From DASZUK01 sp963745595 (lineage in GTDB: Bacteria; Actinomycetota; Acidimicrobiia; Acidimicrobiales; RAAP-2): a stretch of DNA of 64,000 nucleotides. The stretch lies in contig CAVUYB010000027.1 of NCBI GenBank assembly GCA_963745595.1, positions 1 through 64,000 on the forward strand, in the 5' to 3' direction. The notes under the pieces are model-generated. The model searched no databases. It had not been told where the DNA came from and saw only the letters and a program-made list of their open reading frames with translations. This document shows positions 45,149-54,950 of this stretch, piece after piece (the stretch's first letter is position 1; each line of letters opens with the position of its first letter). The position numbers and the translations under genes are program-made.

Positions 45149-47495
45149 GTGGGCACGACGGACGACGGTCGATCAGGGGGCCGGATCGGCCGCGACTGGC
45201 GGGACTCGGAGCCGTGGTGGCCGCCGGAGCCGACACCGCCACCGGGCGCGCCGAACGTCGTGCTCGTCGTGCTGGACGACGTCGGCTTCGCCCAGCTCGG
45301 GTGCTACGGCTCGGACATCGCCACGCCGGTCATCGACGGCCTGGCCGCCGGGGGCGTGCGGCTGGGCAACTTCCGCACGACCGCGCTGTGCTCGCCGACC
45401 CGGGCCTGCCTGCTGACCGGCCGCAACCACCACCGCAGCGGGATGGGCCGGGTGGCCGACCTGGCCGTCGGCTTCCCCGGCTACCGGGGACGGCCGCCGA
45501 AGGAGAACGGCTTCCTGTCGGAGATCCTGCGCGGCCCGCGGCTACGCCACGTTGGCCGTCGGGAAGTGGCACCTCACCCCCGAGGACGAGACGCACATGG
45601 CCGCGCCCCGGGCGACGTGGCCGCTCGGGCGGGGCTTCGACCGCTGGTACGGGTTCCACGGCGGCGAGACCCACCAGTTCGTCCCGGCGCTCTACCACGA
45701 CAACCACTCGGTGCGGCCGCCCCGGTCGGTCGGAGGAGGGGTACCACCTGAGCGAGGACCTGGCCGACCGGGCCATCGAGTTCGTCGGCGACCTCCGGGC
45801 GGTCGACGCCGACCGGCCGTTCTTCCTGTACTTGGCCACCGGGGCGTGCCACTCGCCCCACCAGGCGCCGGCCGAGTGGATCGACCGGTACCGCGGTCGG
45901 TTCGACGGGGGGTGGGACGCCTGGCGGGAGGCCACGCACGCCCGCCAGCTGGCGCTCGGCGTCATGCCGACCGGCACCCGGCTGTCGCCCCGCCCGCCGT
46001 GGGTGCCGGCGTGGGACGACCTCGGCGACCGGGACCCGGGCGGTGGCCGCCCGGTTCATGGAGTGCTTCGCCGGCTTCCTCTCGCACGCCGACGCCCAGA
46101 TCGGCCGGGTGCTCGACTTCCTCGGCGACGCTGGGCGAGCTCGACGACACCGTCGTGATCGTCGTGTCCGACAACGGGGCCAGCGCCGAGGGAGGAGCCG
46201 AGGGGTCGATCAACGACGTCCGGCTGACCAACCTCGACCCGGCCGGCCTCGAGGAGATGGTCGACCGGCTGGACGAGATCGGCGGACCGTCGACCCACAA
46301 CAACTACCCGTGGGGCTGGACGATGGCCGGCAACACGCCGTTCAAGCGGTGGAAGCGGGAGGTCCACCAGGGTGGGGTGGCCGACCCGTGCATCGTCAGC
46401 TGGCCGCGGCGGTTCGGCGGGGCCGACGGATCGGCCGGCGAGGTCCGCCACCAGTTCGTCCACGCCATCGACGTGCTGCCGACGGTGCTCGAGCTGGCCG
46501 GCGTCGACCCGCCGGCGGTCGTCGACCACGTCCCGCAGAGCCGGATCGACGGGACGAGCTTCGCCTACCTGCTCGGACCGGACGGCGCGGCCGCGGCCGA
46601 GCGGCACGAGACGCAGTACTTCGAGATGTTCGGGTCGCGGGCCATCTACCACCGCGGCTGGAAGGCGGTGACGTACCACCCCGTCGGCCCGCTGTACGAC
46701 GACGGCCTCGACCCCAACGCGCCGTTCGACGACGACCTCTGGGAGCTGTACCACGTCGCCGAGGACCTGTCCGAGTCGACGACCTGGCCGACCGGGAGCC
46801 GGACCGCCTGGCCGCGCTCGTCGACCTCTGGTGGCAAGAAGCGGCCGACAACCAGGTGTTGCCGCTCGACAACCGGGTGCTCTGGGCGCTCGTCCACCCG
46901 AAGCCCGATCGCCGCCGGCCGCGGTCGAGCTACCGCTACTTCCCCGGCGGGCGCGCAGGTGCCCGAGGCGGTCGCCGTCAACGTCCGGAACCGGTCGCAC
47001 GCGGTCGTCGTCGAGGTCGACGTGCCCGACGGCACCGTCGCGTCCGGCGTGCTGCTCGCCCTCGGCTCGTCGCTCGGCGGGTGGTCGCTGCACGCGGTCG
47101 GCGGCCGGGTCCGGTACGTCCACAACCTCTACGGCAAGACGCGTCACGTCCTCGAGGCCGACCGGGCGCTCGGTCCGGGGCGTCACGTCGTCCGGTTCGA
47201 CTTCGACAAGGACGCCCCCGGGCCGACGACACCGGCTGCGCCGGGCGGGACCGGGACGATCCGCTACGACGGCGACGTCGTCGCCACCGGCGCGGTCGAG
47301 CGGTTCACGCCGGCCGGCTTCAACGGCGTCGGCGCCGGCCTGACGTGCGGCTACGAGTGGGGGCCGGCCGTCGGCGAGGGGTACGACGCGCCGTTCCCGT
47401 TCAACGGCACGATCGTGCGGGCCACCGTCGAGGTCACCGGGCCGGTCGTCCGGGACCCGCTGGCCGAGCTGGCCGCCATCCTGGCCGAGCAGTGA
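45149..47495 (+). CDS. Arylsulfatase (about six frameshifts)
   Basis: A sulfatase of roughly 780 residues. NVVLVVLDDVGFAQLGCYGS holds metal ligands and LCSPTRACLLTGRNHH is the formylglycine motif. After a shift near 45533 it continues LRARGYATLAVGKWHL, WPLGRGFDRWYGFHGGETHQ and, after a shift near 45716, EEGYHLSEDLADRAIEFV. Later pieces are RFMECFAGFLSHADAQIG, VVIVVSDNGASAEGG, PWGWTMAGNTPFKRWKREVH and a C-terminal beta-sandwich (FNGVGAGLTCGYEWGPAVG). Further shifts near 46025, 46125, 46786 (a deletion) and 46938. No signal peptide. The substrate sulfate ester is unknown. Divergent from egtB by 182 bp, in which no other gene is seen. Confidence 0.82.
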
Positions 47496-47566
47496 CCCCG
47501 AAGCCTGGTGGCACGACCGCGGTGCTCGACTCGATCGCCGACCGACCGACCGACCGGCGCGGCTCG

Positions 47567-47580
47567 GGCTCGGCTGAGCC
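47567..47580. terminator. Short hairpin between convergent sulfatase and Ohr genes
   Basis: GGCTC-GGCT-GAGCC forms a 5-bp GC-only stem with a 4-nt loop, directly before the Ohr stop and 72 nt after the sulfatase stop. Weak but suitably placed. Confidence 0.35.
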
Positions 47581-47584
47581 GCCG

Positions 47585-48007
47585 TCAGCCGTCGACGACG
47601 ACCAGCTCGACCGGGATGTTGCCGCGGGTGGCCTTCGAGTACGGGCAGACCTCGTGGGCGGCCTCGATCAGCTGGCGGCCGGTCTGGGCGTCGACGCCGG
47701 GCAGCTCGGCCTCGATCTTCGCCCCGATGCCGAAGCCGCTGCCGTCGCTGATGAGGTCGACGGTGACGGAGACGGCGGACTCGCTGACGTCGACGTGCTG
47801 ACGGCCGGCGACGAGCTTGAGCGCGCTGTGGAAGCAGGCGGCGTAGCCGGTGGCGAAGAGCTGCTCGGGGTTCGTCCCGGCACCGTCGTCGCCGCCGATC
47901 GACTTCGGCATCGACAGCTGTAGGTCGATCCGGCCGTCGGTCGACGTCACCCGACCGTTCCGGCCGCCCCACGCCGTCGACGTCGCCGAGTACAGGACCT
48001 GGTTCAT
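47585..48007 (-). CDS. ohr: Organic hydroperoxide resistance protein Ohr
   Basis: A 140-residue OsmC/Ohr-fold peroxidase. The opening VLYSATSTAWGGRNGRVTSTDG, the first catalytic cysteine in FATGYAACFHSAL and the second in AHEVCPYSKATRGNI are the Ohr signatures. It reduces organic and lipid hydroperoxides using lipoylated partners. ATG 48007 has GGAGGTG upstream. No ohrR-like repressor is adjacent; the divergent neighbour is the cNMP/TrxR-like gene. Confidence 0.95.
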   Translation of the reverse strand: MNQVLYSATSTAWGGRNGRVTSTDGRIDLQLSMPKSIGGDDGAGTNPEQLFATGYAACFHSALKLVAGRQHVDVSESAVSVTVDLISDGSGFGIGAKIEAELPGVDAQTGRQLIEAAHEVCPYSKATRGNIPVELVVVDG

Positions 48008-48214
48008 CTCGTGCACCTCCCGTCGGGCCGTCCGCCGGCCCGGCGGAGTCTGGCTTACCAGCGGGACGCGGTGTCGCGATCGGCCCGGCCGTCCTCGGCC
48101 GCCGACCGCTCGCCCAAGCTCCACTTCCCCCGGCGACGCCCTTGTGGTAGCCACGCAGGTGGCACGGGCTGACGACGGGTGCCGCCGCCGCCGCCGTCGA
48201 TCTGGAGGCTCCGC

Positions 48215-49855
48215 AACATGACAGACGAGGCAGTGGCCCTTCCGACGCTGGACGCCGCCGATATGGCGCTCATCGCCGAGCTGGGCGTTCGACGCCAGGT
48301 CGAGGTGGGGGAGTACCTCTTCCGGGAGGGCGACGCCAGCTACGACTTCTTCGTCCTCGTCAGCGCCGAGGTCGACATCGTGCTCTCGGTCGACGGTGGC
48401 GAGAACGTGCTCGTCCATCACGGACCGGGTCGGTTCCTCGGCGAGCAGAACATGCTGAGCGGGCTCCGGCTGTTCGTCTCGGCTCGGGTGGTCACGTCCG
48501 GCGAGGCCATCGTCGTGCCGCGTGACCAGTTGCGGCAGTTGATGGCGACGAACCCGCGGCTGGGCGACACCATCCTGGCGGCCTTCGTCGCCCGCCGGTC
48601 GTTCCTTTTGACGGGCGCGGCGCCGGCGATCCGGGTCATCGGCTCGCAGTTCTCGCCCGAGTCGCTCCGGGTCCGGGAGTTCCTGACGCGGACCCGAGTG
48701 CCCCACGAATGGCTGGACCCGGACCGCGACGCCCTGGTGGACGATCTCCTGCGGCAGTTCGACGTCGCGGCGAGCGACCTGCCGGTGGTCATCGCCTCGG
48801 GAACGGTGCTGCGCCGACCGACCCCCGGCGAGCTGGCGAGCTATCTCGGGCTGACGGTCGAGAGCCTGCCGGGGCGCTGCTTCGACCTGGTCGTCGTGGG
48901 CGGTGGCCCGGCCGGTCTGGCCGCCGCGGTGTACGGCGCCTCCGAGGGGCTCCGGACCCTCGGAGTCGAGATGACCGCGCCGGGTGGGCAGGCCGGGATG
49001 AGCTCGCGGATCGAGAACTACCTCGGGTTCCCGATGGGCGTCTCCGGCGGGGAGCTCACGCAGCGGGCGGTGATCCAGGCCCAGAAGTTCGGGGCCAACC
49101 TCACCGCGCCGTGCACCGCGGTCTCGCTGCGCAACCACGCCGGGCATCTGGTCGTCCGCCTGAGCGACGGCAGCGATGTCGCCGGACGGTCCGTGATCGC
49201 CGCCACCGGCGCGGCCTATCGGCGGCTGGACGCGGCGCGGCTGAGCGAGTTCGAGGACAACGGCGTGTACTACGCGGCGACCGAGATCGAGGCCCGCATG
49301 TGCGGAACGGCGCCGGTCGTCGTCGTCGGTGGCGGCAACTCCGCCGGGCAGGCCGCGATCTTCCTGAGCCAGGGTGGGTGTGCGGTCACGCTCGTCATCC
49401 GGGGGTCGGACCTCGGGGCGAGCATGTCGCGCTACCTGGAGCAGCGGATCGACGCCGACCCCGGCATCACCGTCCGGACACGTACGACCGTCGTCGCCCT
49501 CGACGGGGACCAGACGTTGCGGGCGCTGCATCTGAAGGGCCCCGACGGCGAGACGGTCGTCGACTGCGCCGGGCTGTTCTCCTTCATCGGCGCCGACCCG
49601 TCGTCCGGCTGGCTCTCCGGCTGCGCCGCGGTCGACCAACGAGGCTTCGTGCTCACCGACCTCTCGTTGACCGAACAGCTCGGCGACGAATGGGCGGCGT
49701 TGGACCGGCTGCCGTTGCCGTTCGAGACCAGCCACCCCGGGCTCTTCGCCGTCGGCGATCTCCGATCGGGGTCGACCAAGCGGGTGGCCGCGGCCGTGGG
49801 GGAGGGCTCGTCGTCGGTGCGGTCGGTCCACCAGTACCTGGCGTTCTCGAGCTGA
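48215..49855 (+). CDS. Cyclic-nucleotide-binding domain fused to a thioredoxin-reductase-like flavoprotein
   Basis: 546 residues in three parts. Residues about 10-125 are a cNMP-binding domain (EVGEYLFREGDASYDFFVLVSAEVDIV, GPGRFLGEQNML). About 135-215 is a thioredoxin/glutaredoxin-like segment (VREFLTRTRVPHEWLD, DLPVVIASGTVLRRP). About 225-546 is a TrxR-like FAD/NADPH domain (DLVVVGGGPAGLAAAVYGASEGL, GQAGMSSRIENYLGFP, VVVVGGGNSAGQAAIFLS, GLFAVGDLRSGSTKRVAAAVGEG). The CxxC of true thioredoxin reductases is missing: YYAATEIEA stands where CATCDG is expected. The electron acceptor is therefore unknown. ATG 48215 has a GGAGG site. Confidence 0.9.
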   Translation, partial: NMTDEAVALPTLDAADMALIAELGVRRQVEVGEYLFREGDASYDFFVLVSAEVDIVLSVDGGENVLVHHGPGRFLGEQNMLSGLRLFVSARVVTSGEAIVVPRDQLRQLMATNPRLGDTILAAFVARRSFLLTGAAPAIRVIGSQFSPESLRVREFLTRTRVPHEWLDPDRDALVDDLLRQFDVAASDLPVVIASGTVLRRPTPGELASYLGLTVESLPGRCFDLVVVGGGPAGLAAAVYGASEGLRTLGVEMTAPGGQAGMSSRIENYLGFPMGVSGGELTQRAVIQAQKFGANLTAPCTAVSLRNHAGHLVVRLSDGSDVAGRSVIAATGAAYRRLDAARLSEFEDNGVYYAATEIEARMCGTAPVVVVGGGNSAGQAAIFLSQGGCAVTLVIRGSDLGASMSRYLEQRIDADPGITVRTRTTVVALDGDQTLRALHLKGPDGETVVDCAGLFSFIGADPSSGWLSGCAAVDQRGFVLTDLSLTEQLGDEWAALDRLPLPFETSHPGLFAVGDLRSGSTKRVAAAVGEGSSSVRSVHQYLAFSS

Positions 49856-49858
49856 CCG

Positions 49859-49898
49859 CCCGAGCCTGATCGCTAGGACCCGAGCCTGATCGCTAGGA
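49859..49898. repeat. 20-bp perfect tandem duplication at the permease stop
   Basis: Two identical 20-bp copies (49859-49878, 49879-49898) of CCCGAGCCTGATCGCTAGGA. Each contains the CTA that reads as the TAG stop of the minus-strand permease gene, so the duplication has copied the stop codon and 3' end. Confidence 0.9.
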
Positions 49899-50798
49899 GA
49901 GGACGCGGCGGCGGAAGTTGCGCAGCCCGACGCCGAGGAACACGACGCAGAAGCCGACCAGCACCGGGTAGATGATGTAGAGGTGCATGTGCGAGGCGTC
50001 GGTGAAGGCGGCTCGCATGCCCTCGTTCACGTAGATCAGCGGGTTGATCAGCACGATCGTCTGCAGCCAGTGCCACCCGCCGACCTTCGACCGGGGCGAG
50101 CCGCGTCCACTGGTAGTAGGTGCCGCCGAGGAACGTGATCGGCAGGACGACGAAGCCGAACATCAGCCCGATGTTGCGCGGCTCGAAGCGACGTCCCGAG
50201 CACCAGGCCGAGCGACGTCATCGCCACGCACGACAGCGGGACGAGGGTGAGGATGATCCACCAGTGCAGCGATGATGTTGGCCTCGACGCCCGGCGGCGT
50301 GGACGACCGAGGCGATGGGCAGCACGATCGCCGCCGAGATCAGCCCCTGGACGGCGCCCGACAGCACCTTCGCGATGGCCACCAGCCAGATCGGGCACGG
50401 GGCCTGGACCCGGTCCTCGATCTCGCGGGTGAAGCCGAACTCCTGGGCCATGCTGCAGGGCGACGGACTGGACGCCCTGGAACATGATCGAGATGCCGAC
50501 GACGCCCGGAACGAGCACGGTCGCGAACGCCGACTCGGCCGGCCGGGTCGCTCGCCGCCGCCGATGCCCTGGCCGATCTTCGGGAAGACGTAGAGGAAGA
50601 CGAAGCACGAGCAGGAACGGCTGGATCAGGGTGCGGATGACGAACTCGCCAGAAGTTCTTCCTCAGCACGACGAGGTCGCGCAGGATGAGCGCCGCCAGG
50701 GCGGTCCGGCTGGCGGCGACCGTCGACCGGGTCGGCGTGAGGCGCGCGGGCCTCGACGGGCACGGCGCGTCGTCGGCGACGGGTGGCCGTCGCGCCAT
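49893..50798 (-). CDS. ABC-2 type permease of a PadR-associated exporter (about eight frameshifts)
   Basis: Pieces in successive frames form one ABC-2 permease of about 295 residues: LAALILRDLVVLRKNFW, EFVIRTLIQPFLLVFVFLYVF, AESAFATVLVPGVVGISIMFQG, MAQEFGFTREIEDRVQAP, IWLVAIAKVLSGAVQGLIS, LHWWIILTLVPLSCVAMTSL, GLMFGFVVLPITFLGGTYYQW, NPLIYVNEGMRAAFTD and YPVLVGFCVVFLGVGLRNF. Shifts lie near 50652, 50608, 50550, 50455, 50300, 50270, 50190 and 50090; most are an extra C after G on the coding strand. ATG 50798 overlaps the ATPase stop by one base. It pairs with the ATPase as a DrrAB-like drug or lipid exporter. Confidence 0.8.
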
Positions 50799-51807
50799 CA
50801 GTCGCGCAGCTCCTTGCCGGTGAGGTTGATGAACACGGTCTCGAGGCTCGGCTCGGCCACCGACAGGTCGACCACCTCGAAGCCCGCGCCTCTCGGCCGC
50901 GGCGACGACCCGGGGGACGAGCCGGTCGGCACCGCGGACGTGCAGCTCGAGCGCCGCCGTCGACCGGCCGGCGTGCCGGTCGACCCCGTCGATGGCCTGC
51001 GGTCCAGCACCTCGGCCAGCCGGTGCGGGTCGCCGGTCGCCTTGACCGTGACGATCGTGTCGGCGCCGACGCTCCGCTTGAGCTCGGCCGGCGTGTCGAG
51101 GGCCAGGATCCTGCCGTGGTCCATGATGGCCACCCGACCGCAGAGCTGGTCGGCCTCCTCCATGTAGTGGGTCGTGAGCAGGATGGTCTGGCCCTCGCCG
51201 TTGAGCTCGCGCAGGATGTCCCACAGGGCGAGCCGGCTCTGGGGGTCGAGGCCGGCGGTCGGCTCGTCGAGGAAGAGGACGGCCGGCCGGTGGAAGATGG
51301 CCCGGGCCACCATGAGGCGCTGGGCCATCCCGCCGGACAGGGCGTAGACCGACGCCTTGGCCCACTTGGAGAGCTGGAACTGCTCGAGCAGCTCGTCGGC
51401 CGTCCGGCGCGACTCTCGGCCGCGCGATGCCGAAGAGCCGACCGTGGAAGTAGAGGTTCTCCCAGACCGTCAGCTGGCGGTCGAGCGTGTTCTGTCTGGG
51501 AGACGATCCCGAGGAGCTGCTTGGCCAGGGCCGGGTGGGCGACGACGTCGATCGCCGCCGACGAACGCCTGGCCCGAGGTCGGGATGACCCGGGTGGTGA
51601 GCATGCCGGCCGTCGTCGTCTTGCCGGCGCCGTTCGGTCCGAGCAGGCCGAAGATCTCGCCGGCCGCCACGACAGGTTGAGCTCGTCGACCGCCCGGAAG
51701 TCCGTGCCGGCGTAGACCTTGGTCAGGTCGACCGTGCGGATGATGGCGTCGTCCGGCCGGTCGGCGGCCGGCCGCTGTGGCGCCGGCGTGGGGGCGGTCG
51801 TCGTCAT
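50798..51807 (-). CDS. ABC exporter ATPase, DrrA-like (several frameshifts)
   Basis: About 336 residues when joined. AIIRTVDLTKVYAGTDFRAVDELNL starts the fold; the Walker A GPNGAGKTTTAGML follows a 1-base deletion near 51667. Next come TSGQAFVGG, IDVVAHPALAKQLLGIVSQ, TADELLEQFQLSKWAK, signature LSGGMAQRLMVARAI, Walker B AVLFLDEPTAGLDP, switch LLTTHYMEEAD and the DrrA-type C-terminal extension ending VFINLTGKELRD. Other shifts are near 51559, 51515, 51420, 51003 and 50892. It drives the permease encoded next and lies 93 bp downstream of padR. Confidence 0.82.
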
Positions 51808-51828
51808 AGGTTCGGGATCGAGGCTACC

Positions 51829-51911
51829 GCTCGCTGCGCCGGGCTTGGCGCTCGCTGCGCCGGGCTCGGTGCTCGCCGGTCAGGCCTCGGTGCTCGCCGG
51901 TCAGGCCTCGG
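51829..51911. repeat. Four 21-bp tandem units between padR and the ABC genes
   Basis: Two copies of GCTCGCTGCGCCGGGCTYGGY (51829-51849, 51850-51870) are followed by two copies of a related 21-mer, TGCTCGCCGGTCAGGCCTCGG (51870-51890, 51891-51911). The last copy includes the stop and final codons of padR. A duplication of the gene end that then diverged is the simplest explanation. Confidence 0.85.
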
Positions 51912-52482
51912 CCAGGATCTGGTAGAGCTCCTTGCGGGCCCGCTGGATGATCTCCAGGCCCCGCTCGACCTGCTCCGGCTGGCCGGCCATCGACAGCTGC
52001 CGGGCGGCCATCTGGACCTGGACGACGGCCATCTTGAGCGACCGGGTCCGGTCCGCGCCCTCGCCGCCGAAGTCCCACGGTGCCTCCCGGTCGCCCTCTT
52101 TCGTCGCCGCCTCCGCCTCGCCGCGGCCGGTGTCGGTCAGCTCGTACGTCCGCGTCCCGTCTTGGGTCGCCGACCGGACGAGCCCCTCGTCCTCCAGCAT
52201 CTGCAGCGTCGGGTAGACCGAGCCGGGGCTCGGTCGCCAGATCCCGCCGCTGCGCTCCTCGAGCCGGCGCATGACCTCGTAGCCGTGGGCCGGCCCGTCC
52301 GCCAGCGTCGAGAGGACCGCCCGCCGGATGTCGCCGCGGCGCATCCGCCGCCGCCCGCCGCCCCAGCCCGGTCCCGGGCCGCCGCCCCAACCGCCGCCGG
52401 GGCCTTCCATGCCGCGCATCCCGCGGCCTCGTCCCCGGCTCCGGCCGTGCTCCCTACTGCCTCTGTCGTATCGGTTGTCCAT
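51901..52482 (-). CDS. PadR-family transcriptional regulator
   Basis: A 193-residue PadR protein. Residues 1-45 are a Gly/Arg/Met-rich disordered head (GMEGPGGGWGGGPGPGWGGG). The winged helix is RRAVLSTLADGPAHGYEVMRRLEERSGGIWRPSPGSVYPTLQMLEDEGLV with the classical GSVYPTL motif. A helical dimerisation tail follows (VVQVQMAARQLSMAGQPEQVERGLEIIQ). It is first in an operon with the ABC exporter and probably represses it until a substrate binds. A promoter with an overlapping dyad is upstream. Confidence 0.92.
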   Translation of the reverse strand: MDNRYDRGSREHGRSRGRGRGMRGMEGPGGGWGGGPGPGWGGGRRRMRRGDIRRAVLSTLADGPAHGYEVMRRLEERSGGIWRPSPGSVYPTLQMLEDEGLVRSATQDGTRTYELTDTGRGEAEAATKEGDREAPWDFGGEGADRTRSLKMAVVQVQMAARQLSMAGQPEQVERGLEIIQRARKELYQILAEA

Positions 52483-52606
52483 TTCGATCTCCTTCGATCG
52501 ATCGTCCGGGGCGCCCCGGGCGACCTCGCTGCGAGGTCCCTGGCGCCGCCGGTGCCGTTGTTTTCCAACGGGCTCGTGTTTACTCTGTCCTCATCGTGTT
52601 ATCACG

Positions 52607-52648
52607 ATCGGTACCGATATATCGTAACCCATCGCAAACGAATGTCAA
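52607..52648 (-). promoter_or_regulatory. padR promoter with overlapping operator dyads
   Basis: On the minus strand, TTGACA (52648-52643) and TACGAT (52626-52621) are separated by 16 nt, a good sigma-70-type promoter. Overlapping or abutting the -10 are two perfect palindromes, CGATATATCG (52615-52624) and ATCGGTACCGAT (52607-52618). A repressor bound there would block padR-ABC transcription. The AT-rich patch stands out. msrA, on the other strand, starts at 52744. Confidence 0.68.
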
Positions 52649-52743
52649 GCGCGAGGCCGGAGGCGGGGTGACGGCCAACGGGGAACAGGCCGGCAGCCAG
52701 GCCGGTTGACGTCCATACTGGTATCGACGACAGGAGGCGACCG

Positions 52744-53466
52744 ATGGGGTTGTTCACCGCCCACAAGCAGGAGATCGTGCCCGAGGACCGGGCGCTCCCG
52801 GGCCGGTCGACGCCGATGGCGGTCTCCGACCGGCACCTCGTCCTCGGCACGCCGTTGCAGCCGCCGTTCCCCGACGGCCTGGAGCAGGCCATCTTCGGCA
52901 TGGGCTGCTTCTGGGGCGCCGAGCGCAAGTTCTGGGAGACCGATGGCGTCTACACGACCGCGGTCGGCTACGACGGCGGCTACACGCCGAACCCGACGTA
53001 CGAGGAAGTCTGTTCCGGCCGCACCGGTCATGCCGAGGTCGTCCTCGTCGTCTTCGATCCGACCAAGACGACGTACGACGCGCTGCTCGCCGTCTTCTTC
53101 GAGGGCCACGATCCGACGGCGGGGATGCGCCAGGGCAACGACGTCGGGACCCAGTACCGGTCGGCCATCTACACGACGTCCGCCGCCCAGGCGGAAGCCG
53201 CCCGGGCCGCGGTCGACCGGTACCAGACGGCGATCAGCGCGGCCGGCTACGGGACGATCACGACCGAGGTCGCGCCGGCTGGGCCCTTCTATTACGCCGA
53301 GGCGTACCACCAGCAGTACCTGGCGACCAACCCGAACGGTTACTGCGGGCTCGGCGGGACCGGCGTGTCCTGCCCGATCGGCGTCCTCGGCGGTCGGGCC
53401 GAGAGTGGCCCGGCCGAGGGTGGGTCAGCCGAGGGTGGGTCAGCCGAGAGCCCGGCGGCCCGATGA
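52744..53466 (+). CDS. msrA: Peptide-methionine (S)-S-oxide reductase MsrA
   Basis: A 240-residue MsrA. The catalytic cysteine is in AIFGMGCFWGAERKFWET; TAVGYDGGYTPNPTYEEVCSGRTGHAEVV, GNDVGTQYRSAIY and YHQQYLATNPNGYCG complete the family pattern. Recycling cysteines are likely those in NGYCG and GVSCPIG. It has an N-terminal extension of about 45 residues typical of actinobacterial MsrA, and a Gly/Ser/Glu repeat tail (AEGGSAEGGSAES) encoded by a 15-bp repeat near 53400-53450. It reduces methionine-S-sulfoxide in proteins. Confidence 0.95.
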   Translation: MGLFTAHKQEIVPEDRALPGRSTPMAVSDRHLVLGTPLQPPFPDGLEQAIFGMGCFWGAERKFWETDGVYTTAVGYDGGYTPNPTYEEVCSGRTGHAEVVLVVFDPTKTTYDALLAVFFEGHDPTAGMRQGNDVGTQYRSAIYTTSAAQAEAARAAVDRYQTAISAAGYGTITTEVAPAGPFYYAEAYHQQYLATNPNGYCGLGGTGVSCPIGVLGGRAESGPAEGGSAEGGSAESPAAR

Positions 53467-54941
53467 CCGGACATCCGCCGCCGATGTCGCCGCCACCGAT
53501 GTCGCCACCGGACCACCCCAGCCGGGCACGGCGGCTGACCCGACAGCACCCGACGCGTCGATCCTGCCCGACGGGATCGGCCACCGGGAGGCGAACCGGG
53601 TGACCGTGGCCGAGCACTACGAGCACGGCCGGTCGCGTCGCAAGGACGTGCCCCGGAGCCACCACCGCGGCTGGGAGCCGCCGCCGGGCCGGGCCGACCC
53701 GATCGCCCTGTTGGAGGCGTCCAACCTCAGCCGGGTCCCCGAGCTCGTGCCGATCCGCTACGGCCGGATGCTGGCGTCGCCGTTCGCCTTCCTCCGTGGC
53801 TCGGCCACCGTCATGGCCCACGACCTGGCGACGACCGCCACCACCGGCATCGAGGTCCAGGCCTGCGGCGACGCCCACCTGCTCAACTTCGGCCTCTTCG
53901 CCACGCCCGAGCGGAACCTCGTCTTCGACGTCAACGACTTCGACGAGACGCTGCCCGGGCCGTGGGAGTGGGACGTCAAGCGGCTGGCGGCCAGTGTCAT
54001 GGTCGCCGGCCGGGACGCCGGGTTCGACGACACCGCGTCGCGGACGGCCGCCGAGGCCGCGGTCCGGGCGTACCGCCTGCGGGTCGGCGGCTACGCCGGC
54101 CTCGGCCACATGAACACGTGGTACGCCCGGATCGACGTCGAGACGATCGCCAAGCTCGTCACCCGCGCCCGGGCCCGTCGTGTCCTGCAGGCCAACGTCA
54201 AGAAGGCCCGGGGCCGGACTGCACTGCAGGCGATGGGCAAGCTGACGACGGTCGTCGACGGCGTCCGCCGGCTGATCGACGACCCGCCGGTGCTCGAGCA
54301 CATCCAGTACGACCGGCTCGACGAGTGGGTCGAGGCGATGTTCGTCAGCTACGTGTCGTCGCTGCCCGACGACCGCCGGCACCTGCTCGAGCGCTACCGG
54401 TTCGTCGACATCGCCTTCAAGGTCGTCGGCGTCGGCAGTGTCGGCACCCGTTGCTACCTCGTCCTGCTCCAGGGGCTCGACGACGACGACGTGCTCCTCC
54501 TCCAGTTCAAGGAGGCCGATCCGTCGGTGCTCGAGCCGTTCGTCCGGGCCAGCCAGTACGACAACCACGGCCGCCGGGTCGTCGAGGGCCAGCGCCTCAT
54601 GCAGGCCGCCAGTGACATCTTCCTCGGCTGGGGCACCGGGACGTTCGGCGTCGACTACTACTTCCGCCAGTTCCCGCGACATGAAGGGGTCGTTCAGTCC
54701 GGAGGGCGTGCTCCCCGAGGGCCTGGCCGACTACGCCCGGGTCTGCGGGTGGGCCCTCGCCCGGGCCCACGCCCGCTCCGGCAACGCCGCGGCGATCGCC
54801 GGCTACCTCGGCACCGGCAACCGGTTCGACCGTCACGTCGCCGACTTCGCCGCCGCCTACGCCGACCAGACCGAACTGGACCACACTGCCCTCGTCGATG
54901 CCGTTCGAGAAGGGCGGATCGAAGCCCGTACCGAGGTCTGA
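53463..54941 (+). CDS. DUF2252 family protein (frameshifts near both ends)
   Basis: About 490 residues of a DUF2252 (kinase-like fold) protein: YEHGRSRRKDVPRSHHRGW, VPELVPIRYGRMLASPFAFLRG, VQACGDAHLLNFGLFATPER, VFDVNDFDETLPGPWEWDVKRLAAS, VGVGSVGTRCYLVLLQG and, after an extra base near 54674-54678, DMKGSFSPEGVLPEGLADYARVCGWALARAHARSGN. GDAHLLNFG and VNDFDE resemble the catalytic and metal sites of aminoglycoside-phosphotransferase-like folds. ATG 53463 overlaps the msrA stop but is out of frame with the core; GTG 53600 is the in-frame alternative. Substrate unknown. Confidence 0.82.
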
Positions 54942-54950
54942 CGGCCGCCC

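Noticed and set aside
43615..47495. Programmed ribosomal frameshifting in egtB and the sulfatase
   Set aside because: There are too many shifts per gene, no slippery heptamers or pseudoknots are seen, and one error class explains nearly all of them.
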